NCBI RefSeq assembly: GCF_028610705.1
Contig: NZ_JAQQWT010000004.1
Location: forward strand, 139,300-203,299
Reading direction: 5' to 3'
Length of the DNA stretch: 64,000 nt
Source of the DNA: Halalkalibacter alkalisediminis
GTDB taxonomy: Bacteria; Bacillota; Bacilli; Bacillales; Bacillaceae_D
Shown: positions 21,534 through 30,049 of the stretch, one piece after another
Numbering within the stretch: position 1 is the first letter of the stretch
How the letters are laid out: the number at the start of each line of letters is the position of its first letter
Program-made: the position numbers and the translations under genes
The notes under the pieces: generated by a model
What the model was told of the DNA's origin: nothing
Database searches by the model: none
What the model saw: the letters and a program-made list of their open reading frames with translations, nothing else

Positions 21534-23894
21534 TTAGTTACGAAGTGGTTTTCCTTTTGTTAACATATATTGCATCCGTTGTTGTGATTTCGGTTCAGCA
21601 AGTAAGCTTAAGAATGCTTCTCGCTCTAAATCAAGTAAATATTGCTCATCCACAAGCGTTCCTTTTGGTACGCGGCCACCAGCTATAACGAAAGCTAGTT
21701 TTTCAGCAATTTTTAAATCATGATCAGATATCATGCCACCAAATTTCATCGTTTTCGCACCTAAAAGCATCGTTCCATATCCCGTTTCACCGACAACTGG
21801 AATTTTCGCTCTCTCTGGAGCGCGGTAACCTGAAGCCGATAAATGGTGAACTTGTTTTTTCGCTCGATCAATGAGGAGATCTCCATTTGCGACAATGCCA
21901 TCACGTTCACCTAGGAATCCAATTTCTTTTGCCTCTTGTGCGGATGTTGATACTTTTGCCATCGCAATTGTTTCAAACGTTTTGTTGGCAACCGTTTGTA
22001 AGTCGTTACCGCCTGATTTTGCAAGGTTACGAAGGTACAATTCTTTGTTTCCTCCACCACCAGGAATTAATCCAACCCCAACTTCAACTAAGCCCATGTA
22101 GCTTTCAAGTGATGCTTGGATGCTTGCAGACGGTAGACAAATTTCCGTCCCTCCACCAAGTGTCATTCCAAATGGCGCTGCCACGACTGGCTTTTCTGAA
22201 TATCTGATATTGGCCATCGTTTGTTGGAATTGACGAACGACCAAATCAAGCTCAAAGAAGTTATCATCTTGTGCTTCCATTAAAATGAGCATTAAATTGG
22301 CACCGACACAGAAGTTCTTGCCTTGATTATGAATGATCAGACCTTTGTAATTTTTCTCGACTTCTGCAATGGATTTATTAATCATTTGCAATACATCTGC
22401 ACCAATTGAATTATTGGGTGAATGGAATTCTAGCAAGGCCACATCATCGCCGACATCCATTAAGCTCGCACCTGAATTTTTGAAGACAACATGGTCCGGC
22501 TTTAATGATTTAAGATGAACGATTTTCTCATTAACAAGCTTCGGTGCATACCCACCCGCGTGGTAGAAAGTATCGCCTTTATAGAAGCTTTCTTGCCCTG
22601 AAGCGAGCATGTCTTTCACCCATGTTGGAACCGTTTCGCCTTCTGCTTCCATGCGTTCAACAGACTTAGCTACGCCGATTGCGTCCCATGTTTCAAATGG
22701 ACCCATCTCCCAGCCAAAGCCCCATTTCATTGCTTGGTCAACTGCGTGAATATCGTTCGCAATTTCAAATGCTTTTTCTGCCGAATAAATTAATGTTGGT
22801 TTTAATAAGCTCCATATTAATTGCCCCGCACGGTCATTTGCATATGCTAGCGTTTTCAATTTATCAGGAAGTTTCTTTGCTTGCTTCGCTTGTTCAACAG
22901 AAGCTGCCTTTAATTTCTTGCGCTCTTCGTATTCAAGCGTTTTTGGATTTAATTCAAGAATTTCTTTTCCTTGCTTAAGGAAAAATCCTTGCCCACTCTT
23001 CGCACCAAGCCAACCTTTTTCAGCCATTGTGTTCATAAATGGTGCTGGATCAAACACTTCTTTTTCAGGGCCATCAACGACATCATAGACATTTCTCGCT
23101 ACGTGTAAGAATGTATCTAAGCCAACAACATCTAATGTACGGAATGTAGCACTTTTCGGACGTCCGATTAGCGGTCCTGTAACGGAATCAACTTCTCCAA
23201 TTGTGTAACCACCTTTTAACATCTCTCTTACTGTTACGAGTAGTCCATATGTTCCAATTCGGTTTCCGATAAAGTTTGGCGTGTCTTTTCCTTCGACAAC
23301 ACCTTTACCGAGTGTCTCCTCAGCAAACGCTTTCACAAATGATAAAACCTCTTCATTCGTATCAGCGGTTGGGATGACTTCTAAAAGCTTTAAGTATCTA
23401 GGTGGATTAAAGAAATGGGTTCCAAGAAAGTGCGCTTTAAAATCATCGGAACGTCCCTCTGCCATGGCTTCTACTGAGATGCCTGATGTATTGGAACTAA
23501 CAATCGTTCCTGGCTTACGAACCGCATCGATTTTTTCAAACAATTGCTTTTTAATCGCTAAGTTCTCAACAACAACTTCAATGATCCAATCAACTTCTTC
23601 TAGTTTCTTTAAATCGTCCTCAAGGTTTCCTGGTGTAATGTAAGAAGCTTTTGCTTTAGAGGAAAGCGGTGCTGGTTTTTGTTTAGCTAATTTTTGAATA
23701 GCAATCGTGCTCATCCGATTACGAACAGCCTTATCATTAAGAGTGAGCCCTTTAGCTTGTTCGGCAGCTGTAAGCTCTTTTGGTACAATATCGAGTAATA
23801 AAGATGGGATTCCGACATTCGCTAAATGAGCTGCAATCCCTGAGCCCATAACGCCTGATCCGATTACTGCAACTTTACGAATATGACGAGTCAT
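21534..23894 (-). CDS. fadN: 3-hydroxyacyl-CoA dehydrogenase / enoyl-CoA hydratase FadN
   Basis: 786 residues. N-terminal NAD-binding 3-hydroxyacyl-CoA dehydrogenase (IGSGVMGSGIAAHLA near residue 11; GTHFFNPPRY; GRPKSATFRTLDVVG), then a C-terminal enoyl-CoA hydratase/isomerase domain from about residue 480 (GANLMLILMEA, GMTLGGGTEICL), the Bacillus order opposite to E. coli FadB. Start 23894 chosen for GGGGGAG. Preceded by a FadR box. Confidence 0.95.
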   Translation of the reverse strand: MTRHIRKVAVIGSGVMGSGIAAHLANVGIPSLLLDIVPKELTAAEQAKGLTLNDKAVRNRMSTIAIQKLAKQKPAPLSSKAKASYITPGNLEDDLKKLEEVDWIIEVVVENLAIKKQLFEKIDAVRKPGTIVSSNTSGISVEAMAEGRSDDFKAHFLGTHFFNPPRYLKLLEVIPTADTNEEVLSFVKAFAEETLGKGVVEGKDTPNFIGNRIGTYGLLVTVREMLKGGYTIGEVDSVTGPLIGRPKSATFRTLDVVGLDTFLHVARNVYDVVDGPEKEVFDPAPFMNTMAEKGWLGAKSGQGFFLKQGKEILELNPKTLEYEERKKLKAASVEQAKQAKKLPDKLKTLAYANDRAGQLIWSLLKPTLIYSAEKAFEIANDIHAVDQAMKWGFGWEMGPFETWDAIGVAKSVERMEAEGETVPTWVKDMLASGQESFYKGDTFYHAGGYAPKLVNEKIVHLKSLKPDHVVFKNSGASLMDVGDDVALLEFHSPNNSIGADVLQMINKSIAEVEKNYKGLIIHNQGKNFCVGANLMLILMEAQDDNFFELDLVVRQFQQTMANIRYSEKPVVAAPFGMTLGGGTEICLPSASIQASLESYMGLVEVGVGLIPGGGGNKELYLRNLAKSGGNDLQTVANKTFETIAMAKVSTSAQEAKEIGFLGERDGIVANGDLLIDRAKKQVHHLSASGYRAPERAKIPVVGETGYGTMLLGAKTMKFGGMISDHDLKIAEKLAFVIAGGRVPKGTLVDEQYLLDLEREAFLSLLAEPKSQQRMQYMLTKGKPLRN

Positions 23895-23957
23895 AATTCT
23901 CCCCCTTTTCCAGTTCAAAGTCAGATTAATTTGTTCATGTCGCTATGTTTCATAAAA

Positions 23958-23976
23958 CGAATGAATACTCATTCAT
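23958..23976. promoter_or_regulatory. FadR (TetR-family) operator for fadNA
   Basis: CGAATGAATACTCATTCA, matching the Bacillus FadR box TGAATGAnTAnTCATTCA in all but the first base, 64 bp upstream of fadN. The FadR gene itself is not in the window; derepression by long-chain acyl-CoA is known for the family. Confidence 0.85.
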
Positions 23977-24170
23977 TATTTCTCAAAAAAAAGAACGACA
24001 ATCTCAAATGTCATTTTCTATCCTAATCATAACGGAGATTTTCCATTTGTGCAAGAGATAATTCTGAAAATTATTAAGATTGTTTTTTAAACATTTTCAT
24101 ATGCAAGTTTTGGAAGTAAGACCTTCTTATGTAGAGGATAAATTCAAGCGATTTTTTCCACACTAATGAG

Positions 24171-24206
24171 GTATCCGAATGACGGATACGTTGCTTTCTA
24201 AGCAAC
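24171..24206 (+). promoter_or_regulatory. Two abutting hairpins before a coat-gene ribosome site
   Basis: GTATCCG-aatga-CGGATAC (24171-24189) and GTTGCTT-tct-AAGCAAC (24190-24206) are perfect 7-bp stems placed back to back, ending 6 bp before AAAGGAGG of the next gene. Neither has a T tract. The 23895-24225 gap holds these and the FadR box only. Confidence 0.6.
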
Positions 24207-24225
24207 ATCCAAAGGAGGGTATACA

Positions 24226-24558
24226 ATGGACCAACAACAATTCCAAGGCATGCAAAATCAACAGCAGCAACCAATGGGGATGCAGAACCAACAGCAAATG
24301 GGAGGTCAACAAACTCAGCAAGCTACCTTCCAAACGCCTCCACCAGTCATTACAACAAAAGATCAGCTTTATTTAACAGATATGCTTTCATGGAACCTAT
24401 TAGCCATGAAAAAAGCACACTTCTTTGCCGAGCAATGTCAGGACCAAGAAATGAAAGCGGTTCTTGAAAAAACCGGGCAAATGCACCAACGACATTACGA
24501 AAAAATCTTAAGTCATTTGAAAACCAACGAACAACAACAATCGATTCCAATGCAATAA
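24226..24558 (+). CDS. YusN/CotF-like spore coat protein
   Basis: 110 residues: a Gln/Met-rich low-complexity N terminus (residues 1-38) and a helical CotF-type domain (KDQLYLTDMLSWNLLAMKKA). Position next to fadN agrees with B. subtilis yusN. A coat role is inferred from the family. Start ATG behind AAAGGAGG. Confidence 0.75.
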   Translation: MDQQQFQGMQNQQQQPMGMQNQQQMGGQQTQQATFQTPPPVITTKDQLYLTDMLSWNLLAMKKAHFFAEQCQDQEMKAVLEKTGQMHQRHYEKILSHLKTNEQQQSIPMQ

Positions 24559-24678
24559 CCGTTGGTGTTTCATTTGAAGAAACTTCATAGCAAGAGTAGC
24601 ATCAGCTATTCTAAAGCTTACAGGCGCGCTGCTATCTGGCGCCATTGCTTTAAATAATTACAAGGGGGCCTTTGCATA

Positions 24679-25008
24679 ATGAGCCAATCATCAAAAAAGA
24701 TCCAAAACCCTGAGATGCAAGTTCCTAAGACACCACAGATGAACGATCGGGACTATATTAACGACATCCTAATGTGCGCTAAAAACATGACTAACTCGTA
24801 CAGTGTTGCATTAAATGAGATGAGCCATGACCAATTATACCAAGACATCTCTCAAATTTTTAACGAAACACAAACTTGTCAACGCGATTTATATAACACG
24901 ATGTTCCGTAAAGGGTTTTATGGACTCGAAGCTGCTGATCAGCAAAAATTGGATCAATCGTATCAACAGTTCTCTGGTTACAGTAGCCAATTTCCGTACC
25001 AACAATAA
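24679..25008 (+). CDS. CotF-domain spore coat protein
   Basis: 109 residues with the CotF-like four-helix signature (NDRDYINDILMCAKNMTNSY ... ETQTCQRDLYNTMFRKG ... GLEAADQQKLDQSYQQF) and a Tyr/Gln-rich tail. Start follows AAGGGGG. Paralogue of, and possibly cotranscribed with, the preceding gene (120 bp gap). Confidence 0.78.
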   Translation: MSQSSKKIQNPEMQVPKTPQMNDRDYINDILMCAKNMTNSYSVALNEMSHDQLYQDISQIFNETQTCQRDLYNTMFRKGFYGLEAADQQKLDQSYQQFSGYSSQFPYQQ

Positions 25009-25123
25009 ATCGTTTGAGGCTGCCTGTTCTTTATGGGCAGCCTCTTTTATGATTTAACCAACTTGAGAAGATTATCTAAACTGTTATCATTATATCCAAA
25101 AAAACAATTCCATTTTTATCTGC

Positions 25124-25129
25124 TATAAT
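25124..25129 (+). promoter_or_regulatory. Extended -10 promoter before larC C-terminal gene
   Basis: TGcTATAAT in an AT-rich region, 40 bp before the TTG start; no clear -35. Confidence 0.4.
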
Positions 25130-25168
25130 TTATCTATATTGCTTCTAAATGTACAGGGGGTTTCAGAT

Positions 25169-25645
25169 TTGAATGCACACTTTTCACATCGTGATGAACA
25201 CATCGATGACAATATGATAAAAATGGAAGTAAATCTTGATGATATGTCACCTGAATGGCTCGGTTTCTTGCTTGATAAATTGTTAGCTAAAGGGGCCAAC
25301 GATGTTTTCTATATTCCGATCTATATGAAAAAAAATCGTCCCGGAGTGTTGCTCCAATTACTATGCTCTTCAGAGAAGCTTAACGAAATAAAATCGATTA
25401 TCTTTTCTGAGACGACCACACTGGGTATTCGTTATTCGCCCATTCATGTTCATCGTCTAGAGCGGCGGTTTCGTAAAATAGAAACACCTTGGGGGCCGGT
25501 TACGCTCAAAGAAGGCTTACATAATGGAGCCATTGTCCAGGCTGCCCCAGAGTACGACGATTGTAAACGCCTTGCAGAAAAAGCAAATATTCCTTTAAAG
25601 CATGTCTTTCAATTTGTTTGGAAGGAAATTCCTAATTATTCTTAA
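25169..25645 (+). CDS. Orphan LarC C-terminal domain (nickel insertion, DUF111)
   Basis: 158 residues from a TTG at 25169, eight bases after AGGGGG. The LarC C-terminal half is recognised by MEVNLDDMSPEWLGFLLDKL (LarC: E-x-N-x-DDM-xPE-x-lg), DVFYIPIYMKKNRPG and the C-terminal KAxIPLK-like end. LarC makes the nickel-pincer cofactor of lactate racemase; in some firmicutes it is produced by frameshifting from larC1-larC2. No larC1, larA, larB or larE is present here, so this is an orphan of doubtful function. Confidence 0.75.
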   Translation: MNAHFSHRDEHIDDNMIKMEVNLDDMSPEWLGFLLDKLLAKGANDVFYIPIYMKKNRPGVLLQLLCSSEKLNEIKSIIFSETTTLGIRYSPIHVHRLERRFRKIETPWGPVTLKEGLHNGAIVQAAPEYDDCKRLAEKANIPLKHVFQFVWKEIPNYS

Positions 25646-25727
25646 AGGGACTGACCGATGACGGCGCTAAGCACATTAGGATGTTTAGGAAAATCTTTTT
25701 GTCCGGCTCCATAGCCAACTTTCTCAG
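25642..25727 (-). pseudogene. Inverted LarC linker remnant
   Basis: A reverse-strand frame reads PEKVGYGAGQKDFPKHPNV then LSAVIGQSL and stop; G-x-G-A-G-x-x-D-x-x-x-x-P-N-V-L is the conserved block that joins the two halves of LarC. It is tail-to-tail with, and overlaps the stop of, the LarC C-terminal gene, so the locus was rearranged. Confidence 0.6.
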
Positions 25728-25732
25728 GCAGT

Positions 25733-26070
25733 CATCCCAAGCTTTGGACCAAAAATGCCGGTGATTCCTCCAGCAAAATCTAAAATGACATCCTCCTCGA
25801 CCAATGGTGATCGCTTCGGTGTAAACGCTTGATGAACTTCATCTGAGATGGCATAAGTAAGACGAATACAGCCGAACTCATTTAACTTGTCGCCTTTTTA
25901 AGGCCACTTGCGATATAGCTCGGTAGCTAAGAAACCTGAGCTAAAAGAAAAAGCCAAAATGGGCCGATTTTCGAATAAGAAACTCAATAAACCCATCCAA
26001 CCCAAACCGTTCCACCCTTACAAGATGACCCCCATCGTCGTTGAAAACATGGTAGCCAAGAAGGAATAAA
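25733..26070 (-). pseudogene. VanZ-family remnant
   Basis: Reverse-strand pieces in different frames: FIEFLIRKSAHFGFF (about 25950-25990) and RLTYAISDEVHQAFTP ... DVILDFAGGITGIF (about 25755-25860), the two signature blocks of VanZ-like membrane proteins. In-frame stops and a frameshift separate them, so it is broken. Confidence 0.7.
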
Positions 26071-26186
26071 ATGATCTTTTCTATTCACAAAATTATATAG
26101 ACTTAATCCATTTATGCACCAACATGAATGTTAAACATACAATAGAACAAAAACCCGCAGAGCTATTAAGCCCTGCGGTTCATCTA

Positions 26187-26897
26187 TTACGAGTTCGCCC
26201 ACATGAGCAAACTAGCACAACCTAAAATTTCTTCTGGAGGTCCAACACGGCTAATGACACCATTCTCTATAAAGACAATGCGATCAGCCAGAGCTTTGGC
26301 ATCTTCTTGATCATGGGTGACAAAGATCGAGGTAATTCCAGTCTTTTTCAAGATCGATCTGAGTTCATCGCGAATTCTTACTTGGAGATTCGCATCGAGA
26401 TTACTAAACGGTTCATCAAAAATAAGCAAGGAGGGTGCTGGAGCCAACGCTCTCGCCAGGGCAACACGCTGCTGCTGTCCACCGCTTAATTCAAATGGAT
26501 ACCGGTCTTTATATTCTGTTAAATTGATTAAGGAGAGCATCTCATCTAATCGTTGTTGCTTTTGTCTGCGACTCATTTTTCTAAGCCCGTACTTAATATT
26601 GTTCGCGACTGTCATATGAGGAAACAGGGCATAATCTTGGAACACCATCCCTACTCCTCTTTTTTCTGGAGGCATAAAATGATGATCACTCATAATCGTT
26701 TTACCATTGATGGAAATCGAACCTCGGTTAGCTGTTTCAAGGCCAGCAAGCAAACGCAGAATCGTACTTTTCCCGCTACCGCTTTCACCAAGAATACAAA
26801 CAATTTCACCCTGATCCATATTTAATGAGAAATCTTTAATCGTTGGTTCAATTGCATTTTTATACCGGTATTGTAAATTTTCAATTTGTACAAACAT
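26187..26897 (-). CDS. Ferric iron ABC transporter ATPase (FbpC-like)
   Basis: 236 residues: Walker A GESGSGKST, signature LSGGQQQR, Walker B LLIFDEPFSNLD, H-loop FVTHDQEDA. Shorter than the about 350-residue FbpC/PotA type, lacking most of the C-terminal TOBE regulatory domain. Its start overlaps the permease stop by 1 bp. Confidence 0.88.
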   Translation of the reverse strand: MFVQIENLQYRYKNAIEPTIKDFSLNMDQGEIVCILGESGSGKSTILRLLAGLETANRGSISINGKTIMSDHHFMPPEKRGVGMVFQDYALFPHMTVANNIKYGLRKMSRRQKQQRLDEMLSLINLTEYKDRYPFELSGGQQQRVALARALAPAPSLLIFDEPFSNLDANLQVRIRDELRSILKKTGITSIFVTHDQEDAKALADRIVFIENGVISRVGPPEEILGCASLLMWANS

Positions 26898-28537
26898 TAG
26901 TTACTCTCCTTATCTAAGACTTTATGAAAGAAGAAAATACAAATTCCACTGATAACAATAATAATGATGGATGCTAAGGCAGCTTCATGTACTCGTTCAT
27001 CATTCGCATATTTAAACGCTTGTGTCGCTAATGTTGAGAAATTAAAGGGCTGCAAGAACATCGTCAATGGCAATTCTTTTAATATATCAACAAAGACGAG
27101 GATGAACCCACTAAAAATAGCGCCTTTTAACATCGGAATGTCTACCTTGAAGAACGTTTTAACAGTTGATTTTCCAAGTGTTCGTGATGCTTCTGTAAAG
27201 CTATTCCCCACCTTTTCAAAGCCTGACTCGATCGAATTAAACCCAATCGCCAAAAAGCGAATGATGTAAGCCGACACCAACATAACAAGACTGGTCCTTA
27301 ACACATAAACCGAGTCAAAGCTAAACGCTGATGAAACCTTTAAGACAAAGTTATCGAGGATAAGAAATATACTGATTACGGCTATCGCAATCGCAGCACC
27401 AGGGATCGAATAGCCGAGCGTCGTAACTTTTGAAAAGGCCTTTGTGAATCGCCCTTGATGTAACCTAGTGTAATTTCCAATAATTAAAGAAATAAAGACA
27501 ATTATAAGTGCAGCAATCGTCGCAACAAAAACTGAATTATAAATTAATGTAAGAAATTCCTTGCTGATCACCTTTTCATAGGTCATCATAGCCCATTGAA
27601 TTAACTGTAAGAAAGGAACAATAAAAGCGATTGTAAAAATTCCAAAACAGTAAGCAAAAACTAGCCATTTCTTCATACCCGTTAATGGCTTAGGCTCAAT
27701 AGGTCGAACCTTTGAGGTTGCATAGCTATAGCGCTTTCGGCCTCGGATTAACTTTTCTATGACTAAAATAAAAATGACAATAAACATTAAAGTCCCGGCA
27801 AGCTTTAACGCAGAATCGAGATCTTTCATTCCGTACCAAGTTCGAAAAATAGCTGTACTAAATGTTTGAATTCCAAAATAACTGACAACCCCATAATCAT
27901 TTAAAACCTCTAATACGACCAACGTTACACTTCCAACGATCGCAGCTCTTGAAATAGGGATGATGACACGAAAAAAGGTTTCAAAGGAGTTGTCTCCTAG
28001 TAGTTTTGCATTTTCCACAATAGAGGACGATTGATTTTGCAAAAAGCTTTTAGTAATCGTAAACACATAAGGAAACAAAAACAGCGTGAAAATAAAAATA
28101 GCTCCCTGTAAGGTCATAATATTGAAATAGCTCTGCTTAACCGAAATATCAAAGGAATTCCTTAAAGTCGTTTGAATGACCCCTGTATAGTTTAAAATCC
28201 CATGGTAAGCATAGGCGCCAATATACGGCGGAATCGCAAGTGGCAAGATCAATCCCCATTTTAAAAAGTTTCTGAGCGGGAATTTATACATCGTAATAAA
28301 CCAAGCCAAGCTAACCCCAACGATTGTTGTTGCCAATCCGGTAAAAAGAATGATCACTAAAGAATTATAAATATAGTCTTTCAATAAATAGTCTTTGATG
28401 TGCTGCCAATTTTCATTCGGCTCCGTAAACAATTGAAAACCTATTAAAAAGTTAGGAATTAAAATCATAGAAACGAAGATTAAACTTAGTATGGCCCACA
28501 TATTTACTTGTTTTTTAGCTTGTTGGATAAGTCTCAT
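26897..28537 (-). CDS. Ferric iron ABC transporter permease (FbpB-like)
   Basis: 546 residues, a fused double permease with about 12 helices and two EAA-type coupling loops (ENAKLLGDNSFETFFRVIIP and EASRTLGKSTVKTFFKVDIP). This tandem layout is typical of Fe3+ importers. Own Fur-like box upstream (28573-28587), after the terminator of the binding-protein gene. Confidence 0.9.
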   Translation of the reverse strand: MRLIQQAKKQVNMWAILSLIFVSMILIPNFLIGFQLFTEPNENWQHIKDYLLKDYIYNSLVIILFTGLATTIVGVSLAWFITMYKFPLRNFLKWGLILPLAIPPYIGAYAYHGILNYTGVIQTTLRNSFDISVKQSYFNIMTLQGAIFIFTLFLFPYVFTITKSFLQNQSSSIVENAKLLGDNSFETFFRVIIPISRAAIVGSVTLVVLEVLNDYGVVSYFGIQTFSTAIFRTWYGMKDLDSALKLAGTLMFIVIFILVIEKLIRGRKRYSYATSKVRPIEPKPLTGMKKWLVFAYCFGIFTIAFIVPFLQLIQWAMMTYEKVISKEFLTLIYNSVFVATIAALIIVFISLIIGNYTRLHQGRFTKAFSKVTTLGYSIPGAAIAIAVISIFLILDNFVLKVSSAFSFDSVYVLRTSLVMLVSAYIIRFLAIGFNSIESGFEKVGNSFTEASRTLGKSTVKTFFKVDIPMLKGAIFSGFILVFVDILKELPLTMFLQPFNFSTLATQAFKYANDERVHEAALASIIIIVISGICIFFFHKVLDKESN

Positions 28538-28572
28538 GCTGACACACCTTATACTCGTTTCCTACATTATAA

Positions 28573-28587
28573 CGAAAATCATTCTCA
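28573..28587. promoter_or_regulatory. Fur-like box before the permease gene
   Basis: CGAAAATCATTCTCA, three mismatches to the 7-1-7 Fur box TGATAATnATTATCA, 36 bp upstream of the permease start. Confidence 0.55.
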
Positions 28588-28673
28588 AATGAAACAGAAT
28601 CTCACTGAAAAGTCTAAACCATTTTCTTCATTTTCTAAAACTTTGTAAAACTTTTTTTCTATAACACAGAAAA

Positions 28674-28700
28674 GCCGTATTCTTTGTGAAAGAATACGGC
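28674..28700 (-). terminator. Terminator after iron-binding protein
   Basis: GCCGTATTCTTT/AAAGAATACGGC 12-bp stem with 3-nt loop, then TTTTCT on the reverse strand, 12 bp after the stop. Probably sets binding protein above transporter expression. Confidence 0.88.
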
Positions 28701-28712
28701 ACTTTAAACCTT

Positions 28713-29822
28713 TTATTTCCAACCAGCTTGGTCAAATAACTTAATCGCTTGTTGTTGGTTTTCTCCTAAAACAGATAATTCAATATCTTGTTCTTTGAAT
28801 TCACCCCAAGATTTAAGAAGATCATTTGGTTCTACGTTTGGATTAGCAGGATACTCATTGTTTGCTGCAGAGTACGCACCTTGCGCTTCTTCACTAGATA
28901 AGAATTCCATAAGTTTGATCGCATTTTCTTTGTTCTGTGCATGCTTCGTTAATCCAACACCACTAATATTAATGTGAGTCCCAGTTGTTTCTTGGTTAGG
29001 GAAGAAAACGCCAACTGACTCGGCTACTTTAACTTCTTCTGCATCTTCAGAATTCATCATGTTACCAATATAGTACGTATTCATAATAGCCACATCGCCT
29101 TCTTCTGCAACAATGGCTTTTGCTTGGTCACGGTCATTTCCTTGAGGGTCTCTAGAGATATTATTTACAATCCCTTTTGCCCAGTCTAGTGCAGCTTCTT
29201 CTCCATTTAACTCAATAAATGAAGCAAGCAATGAAATATTGTACATGTTGTTTGACTCTCGAACGGTTACGCGACCTTCCCAATCCGCTTCTGTTAACGC
29301 TTCGTACGTAGAAAGTTCTGATGGGTCAACACGGTCTTTTGCATAAACGATGACACGTGCTCGTTTCGTTAAACCAAACCACTCGTTATCAACATCACGT
29401 AATTTTTCAGGAATATTGGTTGTTAATACGTCACTTTCAACCGGTTGAAGTAATCCACTCTCACTTGCAACATAAAGGTTCCCAGCATCTGCTGTAATAA
29501 ATAAGTCAGCCTCTGTGTTCTCCCCTTCAATATTCAAGCGCTCCATTAATTCGTCGCCTTTACCTTCTACAACGTTTACTTCAATACCCGTTTCTTCTGT
29601 AAATTTTTTATAAAGTTCTTGATCCGATTCATAGTGTCTGCTTGTATAAAGATTTACAACTCCAGCTTCTTCTGTTGCTTCTTCTGTAACTTCTTCATTC
29701 TCAGCTCCAACTTCTGTTTCTTCCGCTTCCTCAACTGTATCATCGTTCGCACCGCAAGCAGTGACAACTGCTAATGATAGTACCATTAATGCGAACAACA
29801 TTGCTTTAAACGCTCTACTCAT
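28713..29822 (-). CDS. Ferric iron-binding lipoprotein (FbpA/FutA-like)
   Basis: 369 residues. Signal peptide with lipobox VVTACGA, acidic linker (EEAEETE, EEVTEEATEEA), then a class II binding fold: VNLYTSRHYESDQELYKKF is the N-terminal strand of FbpA/FutA proteins, and NTYYIGNM carries the paired tyrosines that bind Fe3+ in the family. Start 29822 chosen for GGGGG upstream. Two Fur boxes lie in front. Confidence 0.92.
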   Translation of the reverse strand: MSRAFKAMLFALMVLSLAVVTACGANDDTVEEAEETEVGAENEEVTEEATEEAGVVNLYTSRHYESDQELYKKFTEETGIEVNVVEGKGDELMERLNIEGENTEADLFITADAGNLYVASESGLLQPVESDVLTTNIPEKLRDVDNEWFGLTKRARVIVYAKDRVDPSELSTYEALTEADWEGRVTVRESNNMYNISLLASFIELNGEEAALDWAKGIVNNISRDPQGNDRDQAKAIVAEEGDVAIMNTYYIGNMMNSEDAEEVKVAESVGVFFPNQETTGTHINISGVGLTKHAQNKENAIKLMEFLSSEEAQGAYSAANNEYPANPNVEPNDLLKSWGEFKEQDIELSVLGENQQQAIKLFDQAGWK

Positions 29823-29865
29823 TGAATAAACCCCCGATATGTATTTTTTTATAAGATAGCGGTAA

Positions 29866-29880
29866 TGAAAATCATTATCA
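29866..29880. promoter_or_regulatory. Fur box 1
   Basis: TGAAAATCATTATCA, one mismatch to the 7-1-7 Fur consensus, 43 bp before the binding-protein start. Confidence 0.85.
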
Positions 29881-29911
29881 TCATATCTCCCATTACAGAT
29901 TCTAATGGAAG

Positions 29912-29926
29912 TGATAATCATTGTCA
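29912..29926. promoter_or_regulatory. Fur box 2
   Basis: TGATAATCATTGTCA, one mismatch to the consensus; centre-to-centre distance to box 1 is 46 bp. Confidence 0.8.
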
Positions 29927-29981
29927 ATGATATTCTCAAATTTTTTTAATTGTTTCATAAATCTTTTGTTCGGATAAAAAA

Positions 29982-30024
29982 GACCTCCAGACATTTCTTT
30001 ACTCCTTTGATGTCTGAAGGTGTC
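29982..30024 (-). terminator. Terminator of the UbiD-like gene
   Basis: GACACCTTCAGACAT ... ATGTCTGGAGGTC imperfect stem, TTTTTTATCC follows on the reverse strand. Confidence 0.85.
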
Positions 30025-30049
30025 TATTCAAGTGGTCATTAAAATATTT

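Noticed and set aside
22679..22978. 99-codon + strand frame
   Set aside because: Antisense to fadN with no ribosome site.
25742..26070. Intact VanZ resistance-type gene
   Set aside because: In-frame stops and a frame change between the signature blocks; only a remnant.
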